A DNA stretch of 64,000 nucleotides from Ipomoea triloba. Taxonomy: Eukaryota > Streptophyta > Magnoliopsida > Solanales > Convolvulaceae. The notes under the pieces were generated by a model. The model was not told where the DNA came from. It saw only the letters and a list, made by a program, of their open reading frames with translations, and did no database searches. A program made the translations under genes and the position numbers. The first letter of the stretch is position 1; each line of letters starts with the position of its first letter. Location: assembly GCF_003576645.1 (NCBI RefSeq), contig NC_044927.1, positions 15,185,590-15,249,589 of the forward strand, read 5' to 3'. This document shows positions 25,203-37,007 of this stretch, in pieces.

Positions 25203-26249
25203 AAGTAGGGATTCCGAGACCCCCACAGTGACACACTTCGTTCTATAATTTAGTTGTCCCATTGAACCTAGGTGCTAGCTAGGTTGGGTATCCACTATAG
25301 AACTTTATTCCAAGGGCTCTAAACCCATTCCTCGTTTCAATTTCTCAAGAACCATTTTCATACTCTTAGGTTAGCGGCCGCTACGTTATCCCTTGACCTC
25401 ACATAGTCAACCGAAATAATAGCAGTTGTGAGAAATTGTTTGATGGTATTCTGTCTATGACTTATAAGTCTAGGCATACCATGAAACTCTGTACTCTACC
25501 AATTTTGGCTTGATCAAGGCACACACATTGGAGGTACGAGCTTTCTCTTTTAGGAATATTCTCAAGAAAATAGCACAACCATATCAGCTCAGATTCCATC
25601 TAGGATCTAACTCTCACAAAATTGTTTCAAGAATTTCCATTCAACTGACTACACTGGCTCACTTCAACATATAGCCACACATGAACTTAGAATCATTTTG
25701 ATATCTGGTTAACGTGCTCTATCCTTCAAGCACAGCTGGATATCACACATAGTGTAGTTCCAAGTCATGAGTATACCGTAGGTATCTCATAACTCTCACT
25801 ATTACCTTCTAGTGCGTGTCACTAGGTTTACTCGTATAACTACTGAGTTTGTTAACCGCAAGGCAATATCCGGCTCAGTACAACTCATTAGACACAATTA
25901 GACTACCAATAATCGGAATGTATTCTCCTTGAGAAATACAATATTCATGATTTTTGGATAGTTGTACGTTAGTATCTAACGTTGTCCAAGCCACTTGATT
26001 ATCATGCTTGCAAAGATTTAATCAACAAAATGAGATTGACTTCACACGATACCATTAGGTCTTCTCGCAATCTTAATCCCGAGGATTAAATCCGCCAAAC
26101 CCATATCCTTCATGTCAAATCTCAAATTTAGCATAATCTTGGTAGACTTGATCATATGATCATTACTACCCATTATGAGTTTATTGTGTATAAACATATA
26201 GTGACATCACCGCCTATCGTACACTTTACGTAGACACTCTTGTCACCTT
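25203..26249 (-). pseudogene. Copia RNase H region, heavily decayed
   Basis: Between the RT remnant and the 3' LTR the minus strand shows scattered copia-like words (IIGSLIVSN, then AVNKLSS) but many stops. Position and these words suggest the RT end and RNase H; there is no continuous frame. Confidence 0.4.
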
Positions 26250-26587
26250 TGTTTATACTAAACTCGTTGGTTATCATTGTATGATCAGACTTCACGTGCC
26301 AAAGCTCAGGCTATTGTTTTAAACCATACAAAGATTTCACCAAACTACACACTTTCTTTCAATAGCGCGGAACCACAAACCCTTAGTTCGTTCCATGTCT
26401 ATTAAGAAAGCGGTTTTTCACATCCATTTGATGAACTTCCAAGTCTCGTAGAGCGGCTATGGCAAGTATATATCATTCTAATGGATTTTATTATCATCAC
26501 GAGAGAATACACATCGAAGTAATCATGGCACTCGCGTTGCATGTAATCTTCAATTACAAGCCCGACCTTGTTCTTCAATGAAACCAA
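26250..26587 (-). pseudogene. Copia reverse transcriptase remnant
   Basis: EDYMQRECHDYFDVYSLV and IIKSIRMI match the conserved copia RT start (K-G-Y-x-Q-x-E-G-x-D-Y-F-x-T-Y-S-P-V, then T-x-I-R). HQMDVK-like and SLYGLKQ-like segments follow downstream in shifted frames. The glycine and proline of the motif are lost, and stops follow, so it is inactive. Confidence 0.75.
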
Positions 26588-27099
26588 CCGATTTTATCTT
26601 CTGATTAAGGTTTTGCAACCCGAAAGAAGAACAACCAGTTCCAAGTATGATTCTCTAGAATAGAATCTAACTACTTTTCGTAGCCTCTTTCTAGTATAAA
26701 AACCCATCTAGTGACCTTCAAAACAGCCTACCACTAACAAGAGATTAACTCTTATAATTAAAGATTGGACTAAATATGAAATTAATTCCCTAACGTTTAG
26801 ACTTAATCCCCTGAGCGGTCACTACGCAAGTAAAACGATCGACCAGAGACTCCTGCGAGGGGTCACTCGCGTTTAACGTTCCACGGAACGTAAACTCTGT
26901 ACAACCCTCCAACTTCAGCTACGTCAAGTGTCCATTTCAACGTGCTAGGTTTCTTTTTATTGAATCTTCATAGAAATGATGAATTTCTTGATTCAATTTA
27001 TCGTGTTCTTTCATACGTCCAGAAGATATAACCTCGTGTACAAAGAACCAATAACCACATTTTGCAAACCACCCCCACATTTCAAGTATTACTAGGATA

Positions 27100-27317
27100 G
27101 CTCCTACTTATCCACAACTCGTAAGGAACGTTAATGAGTTTCTTGTGGAAACCTTTATTAAAGGGTACTTGCTTGTCCAAAATATTACCTTACCCCGCAT
27201 ACATTGAGGTGAATACCATGCCATACGCTCGAGTATGGTACCAACGCTTGCGCAGAAATCACCAATAGGTGTTTCGTATTCACCACATCGATTACTTTTA
27301 AACCGCATTAATTCCAC
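27100..27317 (-). pseudogene. Copia integrase remnant
   Basis: FKSNRCGEYETPIGDFCASV followed by MAWYSPQCM corresponds to the copia integrase segment R-S-D-x-G-G-E-Y ... F-C ... G-I ... A-P-Y-x-P-Q-x-N-G around the second catalytic Asp. The Asp reads Asn here (KSN), and the downstream N-G-V-x-E-R-x-N-R motif is destroyed. It lies before RT in the direction of transcription, confirming copia order. Confidence 0.75.
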
Positions 27318-27618
27318 AATTAATTTGGTTTTCCACTTATTCTTATAAAGAATAAATATGTGCTAAAAACTAACACATTCCTTAGGTGCAAACAAATTAA
27401 CACTTACGAATCTATTCGGAATTGACCGGAAGGCCAAAGCACGAATCGGTGCATGATCATCACTTAGCACCATTTGAACAAGGAAACACCTTGCGAAAGG
27501 TGATGCCTTTAAACACCTTCAGGTGCTAACTCTCCATATAACGGCCATACTAAGCAACCAAGCACTACAAGTAATGCTTTTAGCAACCACTTAGTGCTTA
27601 AAATTTAGCACTACTATA

Positions 27619-27705
27619 TATGTCTGTCAAAATGGACCAAAATCCGTGAGCCGGCCCGTAGTGGGGTTATGAAAATCATGGCTCGCGAAGACCCGCGGGC
27701 CAAAC

Positions 27706-27786
<81 letters not shown>

Positions 27787-28375
27787 NNNNNNNNNNNNNN
27801 NNNNNNNNNNNNNNNNNNNNNNNNNNNNNNNNNNNNNNNNNNNNNNNNNNNNNNNNNNNNNNNNNNNNNNNNNNNNNNNNNNNNNNNNNNNNNNNNNNNN
27901 NNNNNNNNNNNNNNNNNNNNNNNNNNNNNNNNNNNNNNNNNNNNNNNNNNNNNNNNNNNNNNNNNNNNNNNNNNNNNNNNNNNNNNNNNNNNNNNNNNNN
28001 NNNNNNNNNNNNNNNNNNNNNNNNNNNNNNNNNNNNNNNNNNNNNNNNNNNNNNNNNNNNNNNNNNNNNNNNNNNNNNNNNNNNNNNNNNNNNNNNNNNN
28101 NNNNNNNNNNNNNNNNNNNNNNNNNNNNNNNNNNNNNNNNNNNNNNNNNNNNNNNNNNNNNNNNNNNNNNNNNNNNNNNNNNNNNNNNNNNNNNNNNNNN
28201 NNNNNNNNNNNNNNNNNNNNNNNNNNNNNNNNNNNNNNNNNNNNNNNNNNNNNNNNNNNNNNNNNNNNNNNNNNNNNNNNNNNNNNNNNNNNNNNNNNNN
28301 NNNNNNNNNNNNNNNNNNNNNNNNNNNNNNNNNNNNNNNNNNNNNNNNNNNNNNNNNNNNNNNNNNNNNNNNNNN

Positions 28376-28466
<91 letters not shown>

Positions 28467-29023
28467 AATATTTAAGTCTAAGCCGGTTAGCCCTAGTCCG
28501 TAGATAGTAAATCTCTTAATCACTAAGTGGAGTACTGGAGTAGCGAACTAGCGACCAATTCATAATTCATAGCAGTCAAACAATCTTCCAGAATTTTACC
28601 TTCCAGTAGCATTTTTTAGTATCAAGCCTAGATTTCACCACCTCCACTTTGCTTTAGCACCATTCCAGTAGCCTCTTTTACAGTATACCCTTTTGCAATA
28701 TGCTTTTATCAACATATACTTCCCACATGTGTGATGCGTTAGTTTTAAAATCCTAGGAAAATGAGCTGCCATTCAAAATTCATACCATAGTAAATTAGTA
28801 ATGGGGCAGTGTAATGGGTTTTAATTTTAATCATTTTTAGAGTTATTTTAACTTAATTTGGAATCAAAAAAAAAAAAATAAAAAAAAAGAAGAAGCCCGC
28901 GAACCCGCACAGGGAGGGCTAGGGTTGGGTGTTCCCTAGCCCACGGGCCTAACAGGCCGGCCCGCAAAAACCCGCTAAGAAATATGCCCGCGGTGGGACG
29001 GGCCGGCCCGCTTTGACAGCCCT
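27619..29023. mobile_element. hAT-like insertion inside copia interior
   Basis: Imperfect TIRs around CTGTCAAAATGG (27624) and GCTTTGACAG (29010-29019), with subterminal GCCGGCCCG / CGGGCCGGCCCG blocks, are flanked by the direct repeat ACTACTATA (27610-27618 and 29024-29032). The interior includes a long TA tract with an assembly gap and non-coding DNA. No transposase was seen. Confidence 0.65.
27708..28454. repeat. (TA)n tract with 589-N assembly gap
   Basis: Pure TA on both sides of the gap (27787-28375). True tract length is unknown. Confidence 0.97.
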
Positions 29024-29769
29024 ACTACTATAATACCTTTAATTTGCACTTAGTGCCAAATTAACTTGCATTTCCGTTAATGCTCCAATATTAGCACTTA
29101 AGCTCAAGCTTAACGATTTGAATGGCGCAAAATTTCATCATTTCTCTCAATTAAAAATCATACTAGTACAATTTGAAATTTTTGATCAAGTTAATTTTAA
29201 TACAATTAACAACATCAAACCAAATTGAATCAAGCTTATATAATCGCATTAGAAGTATTCTTGAAAATATTCGATACAATTGCGCCGTGACACTCATGAT
29301 TATATAGCTATCCCAATTTTGACAAATTTAATCTTGAAATCCTTATCGTTCCACTAGAACCGAAGTCTTTTATGGGATTTCAACATGCAACACACTTGTT
29401 ACATTTCGTTTCGATCGTCAAGTCATTTTAGCATTTTCTAAATAATGCTACGTACGCACTAAGCATCCATATTGAATCTTTTCCATACATTTAACATTAT
29501 TTCATAAAATAATTAGCATGTACTAAGATTCAATAACACAATGGAACAATTATATTTTTATTCAATAACAAAAATATATTACAAGTATACTACAACAAAT
29601 TTATTTTAAAAACAAATAAATAGGAAAATATATTGGAAACAAATTCCTTATTCCTATCTTGTAGCAGTCCTTCAGACCTGTGTGCCATGTTCCAATGTTT
29701 AGTCGTCCACTCACGCAGGGTGGTACATATCCGCACATCGGGTATACCTGTTAAAAGAGTCAGGTTGTG

Positions 29770-30230
29770 ACCTCACTTGTCCAACCATCCGCCGCATCCT
29801 TTAATCATAGCGATGTTATCCTCAACCTTCTCACCAGGATGACAGTTTGCTTTATAATGGCTTATCACCTTCTTCTCATAATCTTTTTGAAGACTAAGCT
29901 TCCGCTTGCCTTTCTCTTGATTATGGTTGAAGTAGTTGTTCACACAACAATAATCCTCAGACCATGTAGTGATCACGCCACTGGATCTTTCGTGGCTGTT
30001 AGCCGATCCACCTGATATCTCATTAGGCACCAATTGCGTGCCACCAACCACTGGTCTACCGGTTTGTGAACCAAAGTTTTCCGGACACCATCTTGTGATT
30101 TTGCAACTTCCATGGAAACATTATTTCCAATGTTGCCAACATTTACCGAATTAACAGTATCCAAATGTGCACTACAAGCATCATTCACGGTTCCACCACT
30201 CATGGAATCCATCGACTTATTCATCATATA
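29770..30230 (-). pseudogene. Copia element 5' coding region, gag-like, uncertain
   Basis: Two overlapping minus-strand frames (84 and 92 codons) lie directly inside the 5' LTR, where gag is expected. MMNKSMDSMSGGTV begins about 15 bases after the LTR. The later frame includes basic EKGKRKLSLQKDYEKKV and CHPGEKVEDNIAMIKG. No standard gag motif or zinc knuckle is recognised, and no usual primer binding site (TGGTATCAGAGC) follows the LTR, so the assignment rests on position. Confidence 0.35.
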
Positions 30231-30244
30231 CTCAGTTTTAAGCT

Positions 30245-30329
30245 TGTTCGAAGAATAAGTCGAAATACACCAAATAATATAAAGATATACACACGAAAAT
30301 ATATATATTATTTATATATAAATAATTTC

Positions 30330-30365
<36 letters not shown>

Positions 30366-31996
30366 CGCAAGTAATGGGATATATTTTACGGAAAAATGAT
30401 CCAACACCACTAGTACACAACTAGTACAAGGGACTTAATTTACCGAAAATTAATCCCACCACTATTTGGTTTGAAACCAAAACAGTGTACATATATATAA
30501 AATATATAAGGGATTTAAATTTTAAAAAATAATCCCACGTACCAAGAAAGGAGAAGAAGAGATGAAGGATTCAAGTTGTGTAATATCTACACTATCCTTA
30601 AAACGGATTCTGTACCTCCCGATGGTGCTAGGAGCGTTGTACTGTCGATCTCCCAGGATAAAATGGGTCAATGATACTATGTTTGAGCACTCAAACAATA
30701 GTACCTTCGGCGAACTAGAACAACAGGCTTGAACACAAGTCTTTGGACAAATGAGCAGAGTTTCTCAGGAAAGAGACAATGTTTTTTTTGGAGGATGAAA
30801 ATATGATTTTTCTGCTTTTAAATCACTGCCCAAACACACAACTTATATAGGTGATGTTGGATTAAATAGCATTTAATCATAGCATTAATTTGATATTAAA
30901 ATCAGTCATATAACCCCTGTAATCGCTGACCATCATCTGAGAATTGATTGAAAAAATTAAAATTGGAAATAATTCGAAATTAATTCCTTAACATATGAAT
31001 CAAGACTCTGAATAGTCACTACTCGAATCGTACACGAGACGAGACAACGAGGAGTTAAGTATTCGGCCAAACCCGAGCTATCAAGACAACGAGGAGTTAA
31101 GTATTCGGCCAAACCCGAGCTATCAATTCGAGTAGGAGTTAAGTATTCGGCCAAACCCGAGCTATCAATTCGAGTTCATGCCGAGACTGAACCATTAACC
31201 CGAGTTCATGATTCGCGCTGCCAAAAGGTCGAATCATAAACCTGAGTCGTGGTTCATGCAATGGACAACGAGGAGTTAAGTATTCGGCCAAACCCGAGCT
31301 ATCAAGACAACGAGGAGTTAAGTATTCGGCCAAACCCGAGCTATCAATTCGAGTAGGAGTTAAGTATTCGGCCAAACCCGAGCTATCAATTCGAGTTCAT
31401 GCCGAGACTGAACCATTAACCCGAGTTCATGATTCGCGCTGCCAAAAGGTCAAATCATAAACCTGAGTCGTGGTTCATGCAATGGACGAACCAATACAAG
31501 AAGGCAGGTCAAGGACATGATTCGCACAAGGCCGAATCATTAGTGGCTCTTTGTTGAAAAATAGATAACTAAGCCTGCAAGGCCAACCAATTTTCTGGCG
31601 TGCCGGTTGACGTACATGAGTTTAGCCTTTTCAGGCTCAGTTTGGGATTTCATTTTCACTCCCCTGCGCGCAAGAGAGAACCTCTATGCTATACAATTCA
31701 ACAAGCTTTAGAAAGCCTCTTGTATAAATAGTGGTGCAAACCCACTTCCCAAACCAATGTGGGACAAAAGCTTACAATAAAGCTTTTCCCTCCATTTTCC
31801 AACTCTAATGGGTCTACTTTGAGAACCAATTTCTCATTCACCCATTATCCGTTTTGAGCGTACAATATATCAATCTCTTCGTATAACTACGAAGAAATCG
31901 AATCCACTTTGACCCGCCCAAATTGGAAGTGGACCTCACATATATTTGTACTACAAAATAGCCACTTAAAATGCCATTTATGCTATTTTTCCAACA
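30245..31996 (-). repeat. 5' LTR of the copia element
   Basis: Begins TGTTGGAAAAATAGC on the minus strand at 31996 and ends CTTCGAACA at 30245. It matches the body of the left LTR in two blocks (30361-30868 and 31490-31996). Between them it has about 620 bp not found in the left LTR, including tandem repeats. A plus-strand CTTATATAG (about 30842) reads CTATATAAG on the minus strand, a likely TATA box. Confidence 0.85.
31044..31484. repeat. Tandem repeats in the 5' LTR (period 221, subunits ~42)
   Basis: A ~221-bp unit occurs twice. Each unit contains three ~42-bp subunits sharing GGAGTTAAGTATTCGGCC and AAACCCGAGCTATCAA, followed by a GAGTTCATG-containing segment. The AEYLTPRC peptide repeats seen in minus-strand translation are a by-product. 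Confidence 0.9.
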
Positions 31997-32452
31997 GGAG
32001 TTAGGTTGGCCCCCGATATTGGTGAGTACCTTGGCTTCCCTATAGGAGTTGAAAGAAATAAAAAGGAAGTTTTCTCTTTCATTGAGGCTCGGATCAGGCA
32101 AAGAATAGGTGGTTGGGCCAAAAGGATACTTTCTAAAGCTGGGAAGAAAATTCTCCTAAAGAGTATTGCTCAAGCTCTCCATACGTACACAATGAGCCTA
32201 CACTATCTCCATCTCACCTTTTGTGAAAAACTTTAGAAAATCCTTAATAAGTATTGGTGGGAAAATAGACCTTCAGGAGGATGTGGTATTCACTATTTGA
32301 GTTAGGATAGGTTGTGTGCACCCAAAGGGGTAGGATGTCTTGGTTTTAAGAACCCCCACCTTTTCAATCTTGCCCTTCTTGTTAAACATGGGTGGATACT
32401 CTTGACAAGAGAAAATTCTACGGTTGATCGTTTGCTCAAGGCTCGGTACTTC
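31997..32452 (+). pseudogene. LINE ORF2 part 2: post-active-site RT
   Basis: IGEYLGFPIGVERNKKEVF, RIGGWAKRILSKAGKKILL and LKNPHLFNLALLVKHGW-like segments are the standard region between the RT active site and zf-RVT in plant L1 ORF2. Stops at about 32235 and near 32300 break the frame. It ends in RLLKARYF at the second copia insertion, and the next residues resume at 39558. Confidence 0.87.
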
Positions 32453-32962
32453 TGTTGGAATACATTTAAAAGGGGAAAGGCTTCTTCAACGCAACATTAA
32501 TTTTTCTTCCTATTTTTCGGCTTCAGTTTCTCTTGTTCGTAGACATGGGATCATTTAGACCCATGATCCTTATTTGTCATTGCTGTGATCCCCTTTTGTC
32601 GCAATTTCAGTGGTTAAGCAGCTGAAGGTTGTTGAACTACTGCAATATAAATACCATGCACGTTTTCGTTCAAGGTGACACCATGAAACTACATTCCTTC
32701 TTTCCCTTCCTTCACCTACGTCTAAGCATAATCTAAAAGGTTTGGTTGTGTTAGCTGGTGCAAGCACGCCCAGCCTCTTCTGTGCTACTAGTCTAAAGCT
32801 ATCCGGGTTCTTGAATCTTGACTGCACCGTCGCTGGAAATTTGCTTTTAAGGAAGTGTTTTGTAACACGACACAGAAGCTACATATCTTCTTCATAACCT
32901 TCCTACTACAACATTCTTTGTTTGTTCCTTTCCTGCAGACATTGTTCTTATCATTCCTAACA
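32453..32962 (+). repeat. 5' LTR of second copia element
   Basis: 510 bp, TG...CA. GCAATATAAATACCATGC (about 32640-32657) is a plausible TATA box. Confidence 0.9.
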
Positions 32963-33439
32963 ATTAAAAGCTAATTTCAATACAATGACTGCCTTTATGA
33001 ACAAGCCTGACCTTCTCTGAACCGGTTGAACGGTCATCACCTTCATTTACATGCAATCTTGGTTGTGAATGACCACATTGCTAACAGACTTGAGAATGAT
33101 GCATCGTATGCCAGTGATCTGTACGGATGAATCGTGCTTGTGGACTTCTAGCTGTTGATGGCAAGCTCGTGTAGGAGGTGTCGAGATCGAAAAGCGGAGG
33201 GTGGCCAACGAGTCAAATTCTGGAAGCTGTTGCCACTACCAGAATTTTGCTGTTGGCCGAATCTGCAGTTGCGCTTGGTGATTACCCTTTGCTGATGATG
33301 AGTTTGAATGCTCCTACTGCTGCCTAGAGAGATTTTGACCAATAGTTATTCTAGATGGCAGCAAGACTGAAGATTATTGCACGTTTGAACCGAGTGATGG
33401 ACATGATATTTGCAGCAGTGAATTAAGTGAGGTGATGGG

Positions 33440-33620
33440 GAAGGATGGTGACAAGTTGGGAGAGCATTTTGCACATGTGTGTTAAATATGCGCACTTGGA
33501 GGCTCTGAACTCTGAAGTTTGTTTTCGAGATGATAGGAGACGCAAATTTTGTGAATTCTAAGGATGCTTTTGGTAACACAGTTTTGCATCTGGCTGTGGA
33601 GTATAAACAAATTGAGGTAA
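33440..33620 (+). pseudogene. Ankyrin-repeat gene fragment captured in the copia element
   Basis: SILHMCVKYAHLEAL (about 33460-33505), then after a frame break GDANFVNSKDAFGNTVLHLA followed by VEYKQIE and a GTAAAT donor-like site. The D-x-x-G-N-T-x-L-H-L-A signature is the ankyrin repeat core. The wording matches plant ankyrin proteins of the BDA1/PGG type, where C-V-K-x-x-x-L-E-A-L precedes this repeat at an exon end. It lies inside a retrotransposon where no such domain belongs, so it is best read as a captured or pre-existing gene piece. No repeat array or PGG membrane domain follows. Confidence 0.7.
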
Positions 33621-33860
33621 ATTTAATTTATTTCAAGAAAAATGGTTAATTGTTCTAGATGGCAACAAAACTGAAGTACGAGTCTAATGCGCTAAGTATT
33701 ATAATGCTTCAACATTAATGTGTGGTTAATTCTTTTTTAAAATGGGTATCAACCGTGCATGCATGCATCCCTAAAATCCATCTTCTATTTCTTTTGGGTT
33801 TGCACACTGACATACATACTTAATAAGAAGCATGTATTTCTTGGGTTTAGAATTTTAAAA

Positions 33861-34711
33861 GAGTTAATACCACAAATGGTCCTTTGACTATTGAGGTAGT
33901 ACTCCTTTTAATCTTTGACTTTCAATTCGACCACAAATGGTCCTCTGACTTTTATTTTTTACCACAAATAGTCTTTTATTAAAATTTCTGTTAAATAGGT
34001 GTTAAATCTAAGGGTATTATCGTCAAATTGATATATATAATGGTCATAAAATAAAAATGTTTAGAATTTTTCACCAACAACCATAATTGAAACAATTAAC
34101 AAATATAAATACTCCTAAATAAAAAATAATGCACCTTATATCTCGTAATTATGCGTACAAAATGAAGATTTAATATTAGAGCTATCTGATTTAATTTAAC
34201 CAACAGATTAAAATGGAATTTTTTTTTTCAAAAACATTGCTTCCATTATTTTCATGGAATCATGGTTGTTCATACATGACTGATTAATATTTCACACTCT
34301 TCATCAATCGATCAAACATTTTGTTTGGGACATAACTGAAAGCCGCCACAATTGAATTAATATAATTAATCAATTACAAATTGCAGACATTTAATCATGA
34401 ATTTTTATTTAATTTGTTCATTTATGTAATTTGTCACGTCCATTTTGTTTTTATATTCATTAACTTAATGTTTATTAATGTTTGAAATTAATTATGTTGT
34501 CATATAATTATAAAAAAGAAATAATCATAATAATATTAATCAATTTGACGATATTACCCCTAGATTTAGCACCTATTTAACAGAAATTTTTAACAGAGGA
34601 CTATTTGTGGTCAAAAATAAAAGTCAGAGGACCATTTGTGGTCGAATTGAAAGTCGAGGACTAAAAGGAGTACTACCCCAATAGTTAAAGGACCATTTGT
34701 GGTATTAACTC
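33861..34711. mobile_element. MULE-type MITE with perfect 9-bp TSD
   Basis: Begins GAGTTAATACCAC and ends GTGGTATTAACTC, flanked on both sides by ATTTTAAAA (33852-33860, 34712-34720). Arms carry repeated CACAAATGGTCCTYTGACT modules. The 851-bp element is non-coding. It is closely related to 52135-52994. Confidence 0.93.
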
Positions 34712-34720
34712 ATTTTAAAA

Positions 34721-36135
34721 TTAATATATAGTGTTCCTTGCAATTTGGAATTTTTTAAAAAATGTATATATGTGCATGTATACATTGTTTAGGTATATAC
34801 ATTGGAACTCACCAGAGCTGATGATTAGCTTTCTTGTTTTTTTTTTCTTTTTTTTAGCAAAATTGGAGTTTAGGTCTCTCGATTTATTATTCAAAGCCAA
34901 ATTCTTTTGCCGGAAAGCCAAGAAATTGTGGTTGAAATTGTTAATGTGTTTAGCTAATTGAGGAACCCAATTTATCATACACATGATTAATTAAGTTATG
35001 GAGTTATTTGTTCCTTCAAATATTGAATATGATAGATATGCTTATAGTTTGTAGTCACATGATTTTAATATTTGAATCATGTATTGAAATTATTTGTATA
35101 TAAAGATAATAAGCATATATCGAAGGTTTTAATTGTAATTTGTTAGTAGCATGGAAGAGTCATCATTTTGAATACTCTGGCTAGGAAGATGATTTTTAAG
35201 TAAGCTTCGGTTTCATCATTCAACCTGGGAGTTTTTAAGAAGTATGGTGTTGATCATGCAGGCTAGTTAAAACGCCACTTGACCCTCACTTGAAAAAATT
35301 TTGACTTTCACATGATGTTAAAAATCTAAGCCTTGCAAATAGAATATTGCTTAAGTGGTGTAATAATAGCATTGACTTAAATTATCATGTTATAAATAAC
35401 TAGAGTCTATTTGTCCTTTTGAGAATAAATATGAATTTTGTATTATTTGCATTAAAGTCAATGATATATATGAGTTATGGACTTCTGTAAGTGAAGGAAA
35501 AATGGTGAAGTTGAGATAACTTTGAATGTTAAAATTATACATGTCGAATTCACCTTGTTGCAATTTATTATTCTCTAATAAATGCAATCCGAATATATGC
35601 TTTGGACATGAGACTAATTTCTCTCAAGAATATTACGTGAAATCCATGATTATGTTGTTCAACTTGAAGTAGCATGAAAACAACATTATTTATTTGACTT
35701 ACAAGTAATGAGTATCTATATATAATATTTTTAAAATCTTGATTGAGTCATCTTGGAAGACTTATTATTCTAGTTTGAAGGATAATCATGGTTGTTTGAG
35801 GTAACCAAGTCTGTTGAAAGATAGTCAACTATTGAATATGTATTAATTAAGTGCAAAGCTGCTATAAAAGTTTCACAAGGCAAATTTGCAAAACTCAGTC
35901 TACAAATGAGCCAATGTTGGGCACTAATAAAGACTAATCTAGGAAGAAATCAAGAACTTTTGAGAAAAGTATTTGTAAGTGCATTGTGGGGGTAATTAGC
36001 TCCTTAAACCTCTTCCCTATAAGTCTCCAATCTAACAGAGAGATTGATTATCTAATCTCAAGTCACAACTAAAGGGACAATGGTTATACCACGACATAAT
36101 ATTTCATTAATTTCACATTATTAGCCTAATTTTCC
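34721..36135. other. Copia interior, no recognisable domain
   Basis: AT-rich DNA where gag, protease and integrase would be expected. Only short frames occur and no motif could be named. Heavy decay or replacement is likely. Confidence 0.45.
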
Positions 36136-36140
36136 AACAA

Positions 36141-37007
36141 TATGGGGTGTAAACCAACTGGTTGGAAATAGTTCTTCAAAATAAAATTAAGTTTAGATAG
36201 GTCTATTGAAGATGCTAAACTTGTAGCTAATGGCTACACTTAGAGATTTGGTGAAAACTATCCTTATACATATTCACCTGCAACAAATTTGCAACCATCC
36301 ATGCTTTGCTTGCTTTAGCTTCTTTACACAGGTTGATAGCCCATCAAATAGATGTGAAAATATCATTCCTCAATGGTGATTTAGAAGAAGAAATCCATGT
36401 GGAACAGCCTCCTGGATGTGTTGATTCTGGCCAGGAAGGAAAGGTATGTAGACTCAAAAATCTCTACATGACAATGGTATGAAAAGTTTCATAAAACTTT
36501 ATTAAACCTAGGTTACACTGTTAACCGGTCAGATGTCTGCTTATATACTAATGAGATTGAGTCTAAAGTTGTGAGATTAGATGTTGATTTTCAATTCAAG
36601 CATCAATGATATTAATGAGACAAAAATAAATCTATGTGTTAACTATAAAGTCTAATGGGTGAAACCAATGTTATAGTTGGGGTAAAGGTTACAAAAACTG
36701 ACAAGGGTTATCATCTATCACAAAGTCAATACACGGAGAAACTATTAAAGAAATTTAATAGTTATGATGTAATTCCGGCTAAAACCCCTTATGATCCAAG
36801 TATCAAATTAGCTAAGAATTTGGAGGTAAGCGTATCTCAAGAAGAGTATGTCAAAATAATTGGGAGTCTAATCTTCCTAAAAGGCACCATGAATTGGGGT
36901 CTTGATTATGCAGGGTTCCCAACAATAATAGAAGGGTTGTGTGATGCAAACCTGATCAATCATGGTGATGATGATAGTGGATATGTGTTCACTATGTGCA
37001 GAACAAC
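36141..37007 (+). pseudogene. Copia reverse transcriptase, decayed
   Basis: Segments in order: IEDAKLVANGYT and YTYSPATN (RT start), HQIDVKISFLNGDLEEEIHV (conserved HQMDVKTAFLNGDL motif), LDVDFQFKHQ, then an open frame 36655-37026 with VIVGVKVTKTDKGYHLSQSQ, YTEKLLKKFN and EEYVKIIGSL. The last part reads SGYVFTM, the start of RNase H, and is cut by the solo LTR at 37008. The catalytic YVDD is not seen; a region around 36500 is missing. Several stops make it inactive. Confidence 0.85.

Noticed and set aside
27627..28523. Open frames of 268-298 codons around 28 kb
   Set aside because: Composed of Ns and TA repeats.
31139..31375. AEYLTPRCLDSSGL peptide repeats suggesting a repeat protein
   Set aside because: They follow DNA tandem repeats in an LTR and have no start, splice or conservation support.
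31044..31484. CRISPR-like array of spaced repeats
   Set aside because: The units are contiguous tandem LTR repeats without unique spacers, in a plant nuclear sequence.
34731..34984. Small open frames at 34.7-35.0 kb
   Set aside because: AT-rich and T-run driven, on both strands, with no domain or splice support.
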